Positions 1-6,978 are shown, counted from the first letter of the stretch. The stretch: DNA of 16,136 nt from an uncultured Flavonifractor sp. (GCA_947384055.1 CANDFO010000057.1:1-16136), one strand, 5' to 3'. Program-made: numbers and translations. The notes: generated by a model not told the origin, from the sequence alone.

Positions 1-598
1 TGGTGGTGTGCATAATGGCGTCCCACACCGACTGGCCGGTGCCGTACTTGTTGTCGTAGTAGTGCTTGGCCTTGGCGTCGTTCACCGCCATCATGGGACA
101 GGGAAGAATGCCCTCCCGCTCTCTGGCCTTCAGGCGGAGAATGCCGGTGGTAGTCTCCTCACACCCGCCGATGAGATGCTCGGCCAAATCAGCCCGCTTG
201 CCTCCCAGCAGGTGGACCAGGTCGCCGCCGTCGTCCACAATCAGGTGGGGCTTAAAGCTCAGGGTTTCAATCAGGTGGGACTCGTACTCCTCCGGCCCCG
301 CGCCGTGGATGCCGAAGGTCTCCACCCCCATAGACGCCAGCCCCGCGGCCACATCGTCCTGGGTGGACAGGGGATTGGAGCCGGTGAGCCGCACCTGGGC
401 TCCGCCTTTGGACAGCACATAGCCCAGGTTGGCGGTTTTGGCCTCCAGGTGGACCGACACGGCCACCCGCAGGCCCGCGAAAGGCTTCTCCCGCTGGAAG
501 CGTTCCTCGATGCCGCCCAATGCGGGCATAAAATCCCGCACCCAGTGAATCTTTCTCCGCCCGGACTCTGCCAGGGCCATATCCTTTACAATGCTCAT
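1..598 (-). CDS. ahcY: S-adenosyl-L-homocysteine hydrolase (adenosylhomocysteinase), N-terminal 199 residues, cut by window edge
   Basis: Cytosolic enzyme that splits S-adenosylhomocysteine into adenosine and homocysteine, removing the inhibitory product of SAM-dependent methyltransferases. The frame is open from ATG 598 to the window edge, so the C-terminal NAD-binding part lies outside. Visible family signatures are the opening MSIVKDMALAESGRRKIHW, RVAVSVHLEAKTA near residue 47, the substrate-site CEETTTG, the catalytic-lysine segment NDAKAKHYYDN, and NKYGTGQSVWDAI close to the edge. The start is supported by AAAGGAG ten bases upstream. The ATG overlaps the TGA of the upstream radical SAM-like gene (ATGA at 598-595), so the two are probably translationally coupled. 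The short N-terminus fits the compact roughly 400-residue bacterial/archaeal type. Family assignment is secure; only total length is unknown. Confidence 0.96.
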   Translation of the reverse strand, partial: MSIVKDMALAESGRRKIHWVRDFMPALGGIEERFQREKPFAGLRVAVSVHLEAKTANLGYVLSKGGAQVRLTGSNPLSTQDDVAAGLASMGVETFGIHGAGPEEYESHLIETLSFKPHLIVDDGGDLVHLLGGKRADLAEHLIGGCEETTTGILRLKAREREGILPCPMMAVNDAKAKHYYDNKYGTGQSVWDAIMHTT

Positions 599-1581
599 AA
601 CGAAGCGTCTCCTTTCTGTGTTTCCCTCTCCGGAATGCCAGCCACGGGAGAGGGCCCATCCCAAAAGTCCAGGGTCAGCAGCGGTTTTGTCTTGCGGAAC
701 GCCACGACCCGCCGATGGATGTCCTCCATCTGCTCCAGGCTGGCGGATTCCTCGGGCCCGTAGGCCGGGCAGGTGAAAAACCAGCAGAACTTGGCGCCCC
801 GGGCGATGGCCTCGTCGTACAGCTCCTCCGAGGCGGCCAGGTGCGCATTCTCCGACGTACAGCGGAACGCCACGCCGAAGGGAAGTCTGTACCGCTTCAG
901 CAGCGCCGCCGCCCGGCGGGCCTCCGAGAGGTCCATTGCCCCGTCCACCCGAATGGCGGGGAAGAAATTACCTACCCGGGACATGTCCTGCGCCAGCTGC
1001 TCGCTGATGCTCTCCGGCGGAGTAATAGCGGCAAAGACACAGTCGGAGTGCTTGTTGCACAGGGCAATCACCTCCTGCTCCCGGGAGAGAGGGTCCAGAC
1101 CGCTGAAGATAAACAGATGGGTATCTCTGGCTTTGCGGGCGGCAATTTCCTGGTCCAGACTGTCAAACCCGCGCTCCGGCTGCACGCCGCAGATGGCGGA
1201 GCCGCATCCGCGGCACTTCTGGGCGCAGGGAAACCCGGCGTCAATCAGGGCTGCCCAGGGCGCGCCCTTCTCCAGCCAGTCCCCCGCCGCGGCTTGGGCG
1301 GGCCACTCCAGCACTCGGCCGTGGATGACAAAGTTTTCAAAGAGCTTTTTCAGGATGGCGGGGTCGATGTCGCTATACATACTCCGGATAAGCTGGTGCC
1401 AGTTGTTGGAGGGGTCGCTCATGGCGCTGTGAAAAATCTGCTGATAATAGGGAGGCAGCTTCCGCTCCATAAAGCGCTCCAGCCACTCCTTCAGCTTGGG
1501 AAGATTGGCGTCCGGGTCCCGCTCCAGGTAATCCAGAACCTTAGACAGTCCAAACGCCTTGATGTGGGTCGATATCCGCAT
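595..1581 (-). CDS. Diverged, C-terminally short radical SAM-like protein (328 aa)
   Basis: The N-terminal helical part (residues 1-90, ending LKKLFENFVIHG) resembles clostridial radical SAM proteins that carry such a domain before the SAM barrel. C119, C123 and C126 give the CX3CX2C spacing for a 4Fe-4S cluster (CAQKCRGC). The aromatic residue usual after the third Cys is Gly, and the usual GGEP SAM-binding motif reads GLDP (161-164). Later family-like stretches include LCNKHSDCVFA, RLPFGVAF, GAKFCWFF and FRKTKPLLTLDFW. Relatives as I remember them continue with a Gly/Cys-rich C-terminal segment; here the protein stops about 20 residues after LDFW, overlapping ahcY by ATGA. Start ATG 1581 has AAAGGAG 13 bases upstream. 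The upstream in-frame ATG at 1629 abuts the -10 box, so it would be barely transcribed. Substrate unknown; cluster binding likely, catalysis doubtful. Confidence 0.8.
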   Translation of the reverse strand: MRISTHIKAFGLSKVLDYLERDPDANLPKLKEWLERFMERKLPPYYQQIFHSAMSDPSNNWHQLIRSMYSDIDPAILKKLFENFVIHGRVLEWPAQAAAGDWLEKGAPWAALIDAGFPCAQKCRGCGSAICGVQPERGFDSLDQEIAARKARDTHLFIFSGLDPLSREQEVIALCNKHSDCVFAAITPPESISEQLAQDMSRVGNFFPAIRVDGAMDLSEARRAAALLKRYRLPFGVAFRCTSENAHLAASEELYDEAIARGAKFCWFFTCPAYGPEESASLEQMEDIHRRVVAFRKTKPLLTLDFWDGPSPVAGIPERETQKGDASL

Positions 1582-1629
1582 CCGTGACAGCACGCTCCTT
1601 TCCCGAGATTCGCCGTCGTGCTTGTCCAT

Positions 1630-1659
1630 ATTATAGCGCATATCCGGCCGCTGTGCCAT
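1630..1659 (-). promoter_or_regulatory. Promoter of the radical SAM-like/ahcY operon
   Basis: On the minus strand a perfect TATAAT (1635-1630) is preceded by ATGGCA (1659-1654, four of six matches to TTGACA) with an 18-bp spacer. Transcription would start near 1623, leaving a roughly 40-base leader that contains the AAAGGAG at 1601-1595. This supports ATG 1581 over the longer in-frame reading. Confidence 0.55.
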
Positions 1660-1741
1660 AGGAAAATGAAACTTCGGCATCAGAAATTTTTCTTGCGGGA
1701 AATCCGCGCCGCCGTCCCGGACCGCTTGTCCCGCTTTTCTC

Positions 1742-1770
1742 TGGACAAACAGGGTAAAATGCAATACAAT
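1742..1770 (+). promoter_or_regulatory. Promoter of the GT39 glycosyltransferase gene
   Basis: TGGACA (1742-1747, five of six) and TACAAT (1765-1770, five of six) are separated by exactly 17 bp. The expected start site near 1777 gives a leader of about 40 bases ending in GGAGG (1803-1807), nine bases before ATG 1817. It faces away from the promoter at 1630-1659, so the gap 1582-1816 is a divergent promoter region. Confidence 0.7.
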
Positions 1771-1816
1771 AGAGACGCGGAGCTGTCCGTCACTTACCCT
1801 TTGGAGGTATTTCCCT

Positions 1817-3763
1817 ATGGGAGCCATCGGCTATGTCGTCTATCTGTTTCCTGTGCTGGCCATTGCCGCGCTGCTGTACTGTTTTGCCTGGTATTGGCAG
1901 GTCTGCCGGGTTCCAAAGCCCTTAAAGGATTCCTCCCGGGGCCGCCGGTTTTCTTTTGCGGGGAAATGCCGCCCCATGGAGCGAAAGGACGCCCTGCCTC
2001 TGCTGGCAATTACGGTGGTGTATGCCGTGACCGCCTTCGCCAATCTGGGTTCTATGGAGGCTCCCCAGTCCGCCCAGGATTTTGGCGGCGGACAGACCTG
2101 CACCTTTGCGCTGGAGCGGGAGATGCTTCTCTCCAGGCTGTGGTATTTTCCCAATCTGGGCACCGGCTCCTATAATCTGGAGATCTCCTCGGACGGGGAG
2201 CAGTGGTACACCCTCTGGACCCGGCCCGGCGAGCAGGGGGAGACCATCAGCTACTGGGCCGACGCGGACTATGGTCCCGGCTATGCGTTGAGCCAGACCT
2301 ATAACCAGCTTTTTAAGTGGGTTGAGGTGGCACCGGAGAATCCCCAGTATGTCCGCTACGTCCGCCTGACAGGACGGGCCGACCGGGGGCTGCTGGAGCT
2401 GGGGGAGCTGGCCCTTTTTGACGAAAATGGGGCGCTGGCCGCCCTCGGCCCGGAGCGCAGCCCGCTGGCGGGGGAGGACGGCGCCAGCGCCGCCAACGCG
2501 CTGCTGGACGAGCAGGACACCGTCCCGGAGGACATCTCCTGGACCAACTCCGCCTATTTTGACGAGATCTACCACCCCCGCACCGCCCTGGAGCACATCG
2601 AGGGGGTCTATCCTTACGAGATTTCCCACCCGCCCCTGGGTAAGCTCATCATGGGCCTGGGAATCCGGCTCTTCGGTATGACCCCCTTCGGCTGGCGCTT
2701 TATGGGGATGCTCTTCGGGGTGCTGATGCTGCCAGTGCTGTATGCGTTTGCCAAAAATCTGTTTGGCAGGACGGCCGTCGCCGCCTGCGGCACGGCGCTG
2801 CTGGCAGCCGATTTTATGCACCTGACCCAGACCCGTCTGGCCACCATTGACACTTACGGGGTCTTTTTTATCCTGCTGATGTACTACTTTATGTACCGCT
2901 GGCTTGCCCTCCCCGCCGGAACATCGTTTAGAGAGAGCGCTCTGCCGCTGTTTTTATCGGGACTGGCCTGGGGACTGGGCGCGGCCTCCAAGTGGACGGT
3001 GATTTACGGCTGCGTGGGGCTGGCGCTGCTGTACTTTATCGGCCTGTACCAGAAGCTCCGGGACTGGCCGCCGGAGGAGCTTCACCGGCGCGCCGGCTGG
3101 TGTGTAAAAACGCTGGCCTTTTCCGTACTGAGCTTTGCGGTCATTCCGGCGGGCATCTATTTTTTGTCCTATTACCCCTACGCCAAGGCCCAGGGGGATG
3201 CCAGCCTGGGCGCCTGGTTCCGGACCATGTGGGACAACCAGATCTATATGTTTACCTACCACAACGGCGTCACCGACAGCCACCCCTACTCCTCCCGCTG
3301 GTATCAGTGGCTGCTGGACATCCGGCCGATTCTCTATTATCTGGATACCCCCGCCCCGGGGTACACCGTCCGCTTTGCCGCGTTTGTCAATCCGGTGGTG
3401 TGCTGGGGCGGATTGCTGGCGGTGTTTACACTGGCGGTCCGCGCCGGAGGCCGGCGGTGCGGAAAAGCCCTGTTTCTGCTCATCGGCTATCTGTCCCAGC
3501 TGCTGCCCTGGCTTTTGATCGGGCGGATTACCTTCGCCTATCACTACTTCCCCTCGGTGGTGTTCCTGGTGCTGGCCCTGTGCTATGTGTTCAGCGAACT
3601 GATGGAGCAAGTACCCACTCACAGATGGAGGCCGGCTGTCTGGGGCATTACCGGCGGCGCGGCGGTGCTCTACGCTATGTTTTACCCGGTGCTGGTGGGC
3701 CTTCCGGTGCCCCAGTGGTACACCGCCTGTTTCTTGCGCTGGTTCCCCAGCTGGCCACTGTAA
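1817..3763 (+). CDS. GT39-family phospholipid-linked-sugar glycosyltransferase with an inserted F5/8C-like domain (648 aa)
   Basis: Polytopic membrane protein of the protein-O-mannosyltransferase-like (PMT, GT39) family, which transfers sugar from a polyprenyl-phosphate donor on the outer face of the membrane. Order: TM1 (about 4-27), TM2 (58-78), a roughly 130-residue extracytoplasmic beta-rich segment (about 85-210) with discoidin-like features (YNLEISSDGEQW, YVRYVRLTG), then the catalytic core. The core holds the PMT Asp-Glu pair in YFDEIYHPR (D249, E250) and HPPLGK (271-276), followed by about eight to nine further membrane segments. The start is set by GGAGG nine bases upstream and a promoter at 1742-1770. 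The acceptor (protein, teichoic acid or other glycan) cannot be read from sequence. It appears monocistronic: a separate promoter, then a 210-bp hairpin-rich gap. Family call secure, substrate unknown. Confidence 0.9.
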   Translation: MGAIGYVVYLFPVLAIAALLYCFAWYWQVCRVPKPLKDSSRGRRFSFAGKCRPMERKDALPLLAITVVYAVTAFANLGSMEAPQSAQDFGGGQTCTFALEREMLLSRLWYFPNLGTGSYNLEISSDGEQWYTLWTRPGEQGETISYWADADYGPGYALSQTYNQLFKWVEVAPENPQYVRYVRLTGRADRGLLELGELALFDENGALAALGPERSPLAGEDGASAANALLDEQDTVPEDISWTNSAYFDEIYHPRTALEHIEGVYPYEISHPPLGKLIMGLGIRLFGMTPFGWRFMGMLFGVLMLPVLYAFAKNLFGRTAVAACGTALLAADFMHLTQTRLATIDTYGVFFILLMYYFMYRWLALPAGTSFRESALPLFLSGLAWGLGAASKWTVIYGCVGLALLYFIGLYQKLRDWPPEELHRRAGWCVKTLAFSVLSFAVIPAGIYFLSYYPYAKAQGDASLGAWFRTMWDNQIYMFTYHNGVTDSHPYSSRWYQWLLDIRPILYYLDTPAPGYTVRFAAFVNPVVCWGGLLAVFTLAVRAGGRRCGKALFLLIGYLSQLLPWLLIGRITFAYHYFPSVVFLVLALCYVFSELMEQVPTHRWRPAVWGITGGAAVLYAMFYPVLVGLPVPQWYTACFLRWFPSWPL

Positions 3764-3864
3764 TCAAACGGCTTGAACAGAATTACAGAGTCCTTTCAGG
3801 CGCCAGGGCAAAAACCAGGCTGACTACAGCGGCCCGGGCCTGTCGAGAAAGCCGCGCAGAGTGT

Positions 3865-3878
3865 CCGCCCGCGGGCGG
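3865..3878. repeat. Perfect GC palindrome (CCGCCCG/CGGGCGG)
   Basis: Fourteen-base perfect palindrome in the gap after the GT39 gene. It lies just downstream of CCTGTCGAGAAAG (3839-3851), which matches CCTGTCGAAAAAG in the hairpin cluster at 15435-15447 at 12 of 13 positions. It looks like a remnant of a dispersed intergenic palindrome family. Confidence 0.5.
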
Positions 3879-3889
3879 GCAAAGCCCCT

Positions 3890-3914
3890 TGAAAAATGGC
3901 AGCGCCGTTTTTCA
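3890..3914. terminator. Bidirectional intrinsic terminator-like hairpin after the GT39 gene
   Basis: TGAAAAATGGC (3890-3900) pairs with GCCGTTTTTCA (3904-3914) around an AGC triloop: eleven pairs with one G-T wobble. The A-run and T-run flank a short GC core, so it can act on either strand. It lies 127 bases past the GT39 stop and 59 bases before the next start codon. Confidence 0.55.
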
Positions 3915-3973
3915 GGTTATTTGGCTGTACGGCTCTGCGCCGGGGGAAGACAATGATTTAGGAGGAAGGACCT

Positions 3974-4783
3974 ATGTACCTCGCGGATTTCCACACCCAC
4001 AGTCAGCTCTCCTTTGACAGCACCACGCCCCTGGAACAGATGGCGGATGCCGCCGTAAGGGAAGGGCTGGCGGAGCTGTGTGTCACCGACCACTGCGACC
4101 TGCTGGACGAAAACGGGCTCCGGGTGTATGAATTCGACTGGCACAGCGCATTGGAGCAGTACCGGCGCACCGTTCCCACCTGCGTGGGCGCGCTCAAACT
4201 CCGGCTGGGCCTGGAGCTGGGGATGGGACACATCGATCCGACGGCGGCGGAGGGGATCCTTGCCCGGCCGGAACTGGATTTTGTCATCGGCTCCGTCCAT
4301 AATCTGAGTCCCAGGGCCGGCGGTCTGGATTTCTACTTTCGGGACCACAGCAGGCCGGAGACCTGCTATGACACCTTGGACGACTATTTTTCCTCCATGG
4401 CGGAGCTGGCCGGCACGGATTTTTACGATGTGCTAGGTCACATCATCTATCCGCTGCGCTACATGACGGCTCCCGTAACACTGAACCGCTACTGGGGCCG
4501 GATTGACGCCATTTTCCGCGCCGCGGCGGACCGGGGCCGCGGAATTGAGCTGAACACCTACAGAGGGCAGACCATTGCGGAGTGGAAACCTGTGCTGGAG
4601 CACTGGCGGGACTGCGGCGGAGAGATTGTTACCCTGGGCTCCGACGCCCACGCCCCTCAGGGCATCGGCGGCGGCTTCCGGGATGCCTGCGCTCTGCTGG
4701 AGGAGGTGGGGTTCCGCTACACCGCCGTCTATGAAAAGCGGAAGCCGGAGCTGCACCGAATTGAAAGGAGGAGTTACCAATGA
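3974..4783 (+). CDS. PHP-domain phosphoesterase, histidinol-phosphatase (HisJ/HisK-type) family (269 aa)
   Basis: Metal-dependent phosphoesterase of the polymerase-and-histidinol-phosphatase superfamily. The characteristic ligands are in order: HTH near the N-terminus (H7, H9), TDHCD (D39, H40), E81 in GLELGMGH, SVHN (H109), GHIIYP (H156) and GSDAH (D224, H226). The length is standard for HisJ-type enzymes (about 260-280). The best-known role is hydrolysis of L-histidinol phosphate in histidine synthesis, but no other his gene is nearby and many PHP proteins act on other phosphate esters, so the substrate is inferred only. Start ATG 3974 has GGAGG (3961-3965) eight bases upstream. Its stop overlaps the rpiB start (ATGA, 4780-4783), implying coupled translation. 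Confidence 0.88.
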   Translation: MYLADFHTHSQLSFDSTTPLEQMADAAVREGLAELCVTDHCDLLDENGLRVYEFDWHSALEQYRRTVPTCVGALKLRLGLELGMGHIDPTAAEGILARPELDFVIGSVHNLSPRAGGLDFYFRDHSRPETCYDTLDDYFSSMAELAGTDFYDVLGHIIYPLRYMTAPVTLNRYWGRIDAIFRAAADRGRGIELNTYRGQTIAEWKPVLEHWRDCGGEIVTLGSDAHAPQGIGGGFRDACALLEEVGFRYTAVYEKRKPELHRIERRSYQ

Positions 4784-5217
4784 AACTTTCCATGGGTTGT
4801 GACCATGGCGGATATCCCCTGAAGGAACAGCTGAAGGCCTATCTGGAGCAGCAGGGCTATGAGATACTGGACTGCGGCACGCACTCTACCGACAGCTGTG
4901 ACTATCCCGACTTTGGACAGGCCGCTGCCCAGGCAGTGGCCAGCGGGGAATGCGGCCGTGGAATTGTCATCTGTACCACGGGAATCGGCATATCCATCGC
5001 CGCCAACAAGGTCCCAGGTATCCGGTGCGCCCTGTGCGGCGACCCTTTCGCCGCCGAGATGACCCGGCGGCACAATGACGCCAATGTGCTGGCGCTGGGG
5101 GCCGGAATGGTGGGGCCCAGCCTGGCCCGGCGTATTGTGGATGTGTTTTTGTCCACCGGTTTTGAGGGAGGGCGGCACCAGCGGCGCGTGGACAAGCTCA
5201 CCGCTTTGGAACATTGA
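4780..5217 (+). CDS. rpiB: Ribose-5-phosphate isomerase B / RpiB-LacAB family sugar-phosphate isomerase (145 aa)
   Basis: Cytosolic isomerase interconverting ribose 5-phosphate and ribulose 5-phosphate in the non-oxidative pentose phosphate pathway. Motifs: CDHGG near the N-terminus (D8, H9), DSCDYPDFG, the anion-hole and active-site stretch CTTGIGISIAANK (C65, T67-G70), and HNDANVLALGAG (H98, N99). The length is typical of RpiB (140-150). RpiB-family members also act on allose 6-phosphate or galactose 6-phosphate, but no lac/tagatose genes are here, so the ribose role is likeliest. GGAGG lies eight bases before ATG 4780, within the 3' end of the PHP gene. The following gene is cytidine deaminase, consistent with a pentose/nucleoside salvage context. 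Confidence 0.93.
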   Translation: MKLSMGCDHGGYPLKEQLKAYLEQQGYEILDCGTHSTDSCDYPDFGQAAAQAVASGECGRGIVICTTGIGISIAANKVPGIRCALCGDPFAAEMTRRHNDANVLALGAGMVGPSLARRIVDVFLSTGFEGGRHQRRVDKLTALEH

Positions 5218-5269
5218 GCCAGGGCCCGCCGGAGAGAGGAGCGCTGTACGGACTGCGGTAGTATGTCTG

Positions 5270-5290
5270 ATTGTATTTTGCAAATACAAT
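5270..5290. promoter_or_regulatory. Palindromic candidate operator upstream of cdd
   Basis: ATTGTATTT (5270-5278) and AAATACAAT (5282-5290) form a perfect 9-bp inverted repeat around TGC. It lies 26 bases before the cdd start in an unusually AT-rich patch (5268-5317) and may overlap a promoter: TTGTAT at 5271-5276 is 18 bp upstream of TATATT (5295-5300). The repressor is unknown; the 21-bp size fits a dimeric regulator. Confidence 0.45.
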
Positions 5291-5316
5291 ACAATATATT
5301 ACAAGGAGTATTTGAT

Positions 5317-5712
5317 ATGACGGATCAAGAACTGGTAGAGCTGGCCTTTACGATGCTGGAGCGGTCCTATGTGCCCTATTCCCATTTCCCTGTGGGCGCC
5401 GCCCTGTTGTGCGCTGACGGGAGTGTATATACCGGATGCAATGTGGAAAACGCCGCCTACGGCTCCACAATCTGCGCTGAGCGCACCGCGCTGGTGAAGG
5501 CAGTCAGCGAGGGACACCGGGACGACTTCGTCCGCCTGGCAGTGGTGGGAAATTCTGACGACTATTGCTGGCCCTGCGGGGCCTGCCGCCAGATGCTCTA
5601 TGAATTTGCGCCGGAGCTGGCCCTGCTGGTGGGGCGCAGGGACCGCACCTTTACCGCACTGACGCTGGCAGACCTGCTGCCCCACGGCTTTGGTCCCCGC
5701 TCCCTCTCCTGA
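5317..5712 (+). CDS. cdd: Cytidine deaminase (131 aa)
   Basis: Zinc enzyme that hydrolytically deaminates cytidine and deoxycytidine to uridine and deoxyuridine in pyrimidine salvage. The length and motifs fit the homotetrameric type: PVGAAL, the nucleoside-binding CNVENAAYG (N42, E44), CAER with zinc ligand C53 and proton-shuttle E55, and PCGACRQ with zinc ligands C87 and C90. I chose ATG 5317 because AAGGAG (5303-5308) is eight bases upstream and the protein then begins like its relatives. A longer in-frame ATG at 5263 would translate the palindrome and the ribosome binding site. It lies 99 bases after rpiB, so it may have its own promoter in that gap. Confidence 0.95.
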   Translation: MTDQELVELAFTMLERSYVPYSHFPVGAALLCADGSVYTGCNVENAAYGSTICAERTALVKAVSEGHRDDFVRLAVVGNSDDYCWPCGACRQMLYEFAPELALLVGRRDRTFTALTLADLLPHGFGPRSLS

Positions 5713-5724
5713 GCGCGGGGGACC
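5692..5724 (+). other. GC-rich stem-loop spanning the cdd stop codon
   Basis: GGTCCCCGC (5692-5700) can pair with GCGGGGGACC (5715-5724) with one bulged G. The loop contains the cdd stop. There is no T-tract, so it is not called a terminator; it may slow ribosomes or protect the 3' end. Confidence 0.3.
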
Positions 5725-5774
5725 GGAGCAGGAGCCGGAAGGAAGAATCTGGATACTTACAGGAGGAATTTCTG

Positions 5775-6245
5775 ATGAAACTGGCAGAGGCATTGCAGGA
5801 GCGCGGGGACCTGAATCGGCTGATTCAGCAGCTGCGGCAGCGTCTGATGAACAACGCAGTGGTGCAGGAAGGGGAGACGCCCTCTGAGGAGCCGGAAGAG
5901 CTGCTGACTGCGCTGGACCAGGCGCTGGAGCGTATGGAACAGCTGATGGCCTGTATCAATCTGACCAACTGTGCCACACAGGTGGAGGGCAGGAGCCTGA
6001 CGGAGCTGCTGGCCCGGCGGGACTGCCTGACCATGAAAGTCAAAAGCTATCAGGAGTTAGCGGCAGCGGCGGCCTCCGGCTTGGGCCGCAGGGCTACCCG
6101 CAGTGAGATTAAACTCCTGAGCACGGTAGAGGTCAAAACCCTGCAAAAGCAGGCGGACAGTCTGTCCAGAGAGCTGCGCCTGCTGGACAATCTGATTCAG
6201 CAGACCAACTGGAGCGTGGACCTGCAATATAGTCAAATCACCTGA
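5775..6245 (+). CDS. DIP1984-family protein (156 aa), function unknown
   Basis: Small soluble protein matching the DIP1984 family by its whole-length pattern: opening MKLAEALQERGDL, RLMNNAVVQEGE, a Glu-rich linker, CINLTNCATQVEGRSLTELLARRD, then KTLQKQADSLSRELRLLDN and a closing LIQQTNWSVDL. It is predicted almost entirely alpha-helical with coiled-coil heptads near both ends; no signal peptide or catalytic motif is visible. Relatives are widespread in Firmicutes and Actinobacteria, and no biochemical role is established that I know of. Start ATG 5775 has AGGAGG (5761-5766) eight bases upstream. It follows cdd by 62 bases on the same strand and may be cotranscribed. The stop codon lies within the first arm of a hairpin at 6242-6267. 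Confidence 0.85.
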   Translation: MKLAEALQERGDLNRLIQQLRQRLMNNAVVQEGETPSEEPEELLTALDQALERMEQLMACINLTNCATQVEGRSLTELLARRDCLTMKVKSYQELAAAAASGLGRRATRSEIKLLSTVEVKTLQKQADSLSRELRLLDNLIQQTNWSVDLQYSQIT

Positions 6246-6488
6246 AAACATCTGTGCGGCTTTTCAGAGCCTGTTTCACATCTCAACGTGACCGGATAGG
6301 TGGGGGAGATTTTTTGACAGGAGGCAGAGCAGCGGAGAGCGGTAAAAAATCTGCCGTCAAGAGGGGGAAAGACTGAACAGGCTCGCAGGCGGGCAAGCCC
6401 GCCTGCGTGTGAAATGCGCGATATGAGACGCAAAAATTCAAGTCAAGTCCGCAGAAAGCGGCCTGCCCAGGCCGGGAGCCTGGGCAGG
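6242..6488. other. Gene-free stretch packed with hairpins, some mutually exclusive
   Basis: No coding signal. Pairings that can be read directly are: CTGAAAA 6242-6248 with 6261-6267; GAGCCTGTT 6267-6275 with AACAGGCTC 6376-6384; GATTTTTT 6308-6315 with AAAAAATC 6344-6351; TTGAC 6314-6318 plus GGCAGA 6323-6328 with TCTGCC 6350-6355 plus GTCAA 6356-6360; CGCAGGCGGG 6384-6393 with CCCGCCTGCG 6398-6407; and CCTGCCCAGGC 6462-6472 with GCCTGGGCAGG 6478-6488. The third and fourth share bases and cannot form together. This could be a decayed repeat cluster or a folded 3' region. Confidence 0.5.
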
Positions 6489-6586
6489 TGAGAAGAATCC
6501 GTGATTTTTTCCAGTTGTTTGATTCGGCCTTGTTTGGTAGCTCCGGGTCTGGGTGTGATCTCTTCCGGCTGAGAATGAGTCGGCCG

Positions 6587-6695
6587 TCCTGCCCTGTGAA
6601 GGGCAGGATATTCATGGTACGCCGAGGGGTAGGCGAGGGTTCAAATCCCTGCCGTATCGTTATGCCCCAATCGTGTACGAGCGTATCGTCATGAA
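6587..6695 (+). other. Candidate structured RNA / tRNA T-arm-like fold
   Basis: A 9-bp hairpin with a GTGA (GNRA-type) tetraloop (6587-6595 with 6600-6608) is followed by a nested fold. Its outer stems are TTCATG 6611-6616 with CATGAA 6690-6695 and TACGC 6618-6622 with GCGTA 6681-6685. Inside, GGC-AGGG (6632-6639, one bulged G) pairs with CCCTGCC (6647-6653) around TTCAAAT, which is exactly a tRNA T-loop. No D-arm, anticodon arm or CCA-terminated acceptor can be built, so it is not an intact tRNA. It may be a tRNA remnant, an attachment-site remnant or a small RNA. No convincing promoter is visible. Confidence 0.35.
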
Positions 6696-6790
6696 GTTCG
6701 CTTCTATATATTGTGTATCACTTAACACCGGTCCGGAACGAGGGCGGGAACGGGGAAAACAGGTACGAAGATAGGACGCTGGAGGAATTA

Positions 6791-6917
6791 GAACCTGTAT
6801 TCATAACCGGGGAATGCTGAATGGGCGAGGATTTTTCCCGCCAGACAAGGGAAAGCGACGCAGTATGGCGGGAAAAAGACCGCTCAGTCGGCGTTCAACG
6901 GTTGTGAATACAGGTTC
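6791..6917 (+). mobile_element. MITE-like non-autonomous element, copy A (127 bp)
   Basis: It is bounded by 19-bp terminal inverted repeats (6791-6809 and 6899-6917; GAACCTGTATTCATAACCG at the left, 18 of 19 matching). Direct TTA target duplications flank it (6788-6790 and 6918-6920). An inner inverted repeat, TTTTTCCCGCCA with TGGCGGGAAAAA, makes the whole unit an imperfect long palindrome. No ORF of transposase size is present. A second copy in opposite orientation is at 11859-12019. It lies 61 bases downstream of the degV stop. The TNA-type 3-bp duplication resembles the IS1031 subgroup of IS5, but no parent transposase is in the window. Confidence 0.8.
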
Positions 6918-6978
6918 TTATATTTTGCAGATGCCTGTATCGGCGCTTTTAGGCTCCCATGCCCCTGACGGGGGCCGC

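Noticed and set aside
1582..1816. SAM or SAH riboswitch upstream of the radical SAM-like/ahcY operon
   Set aside because: The predicted leader is only about 40 bases and no recognisable riboswitch core is visible.
2992..4017. 341-residue plus-strand frame overlapping the GT39 and PHP genes
   Set aside because: Alternative frame of two well-supported genes; Arg/Pro/Gly-rich and without domain signatures.
6601..6670. A complete tRNA gene
   Set aside because: A T-arm-like hairpin is present, but no D-arm, anticodon arm or 7-bp acceptor in the right geometry can be drawn.
6488..6694. 68-residue frame in the gene-free region
   Set aside because: It crosses the candidate structured RNA and the T-loop sequence; no ribosome binding site and no family.
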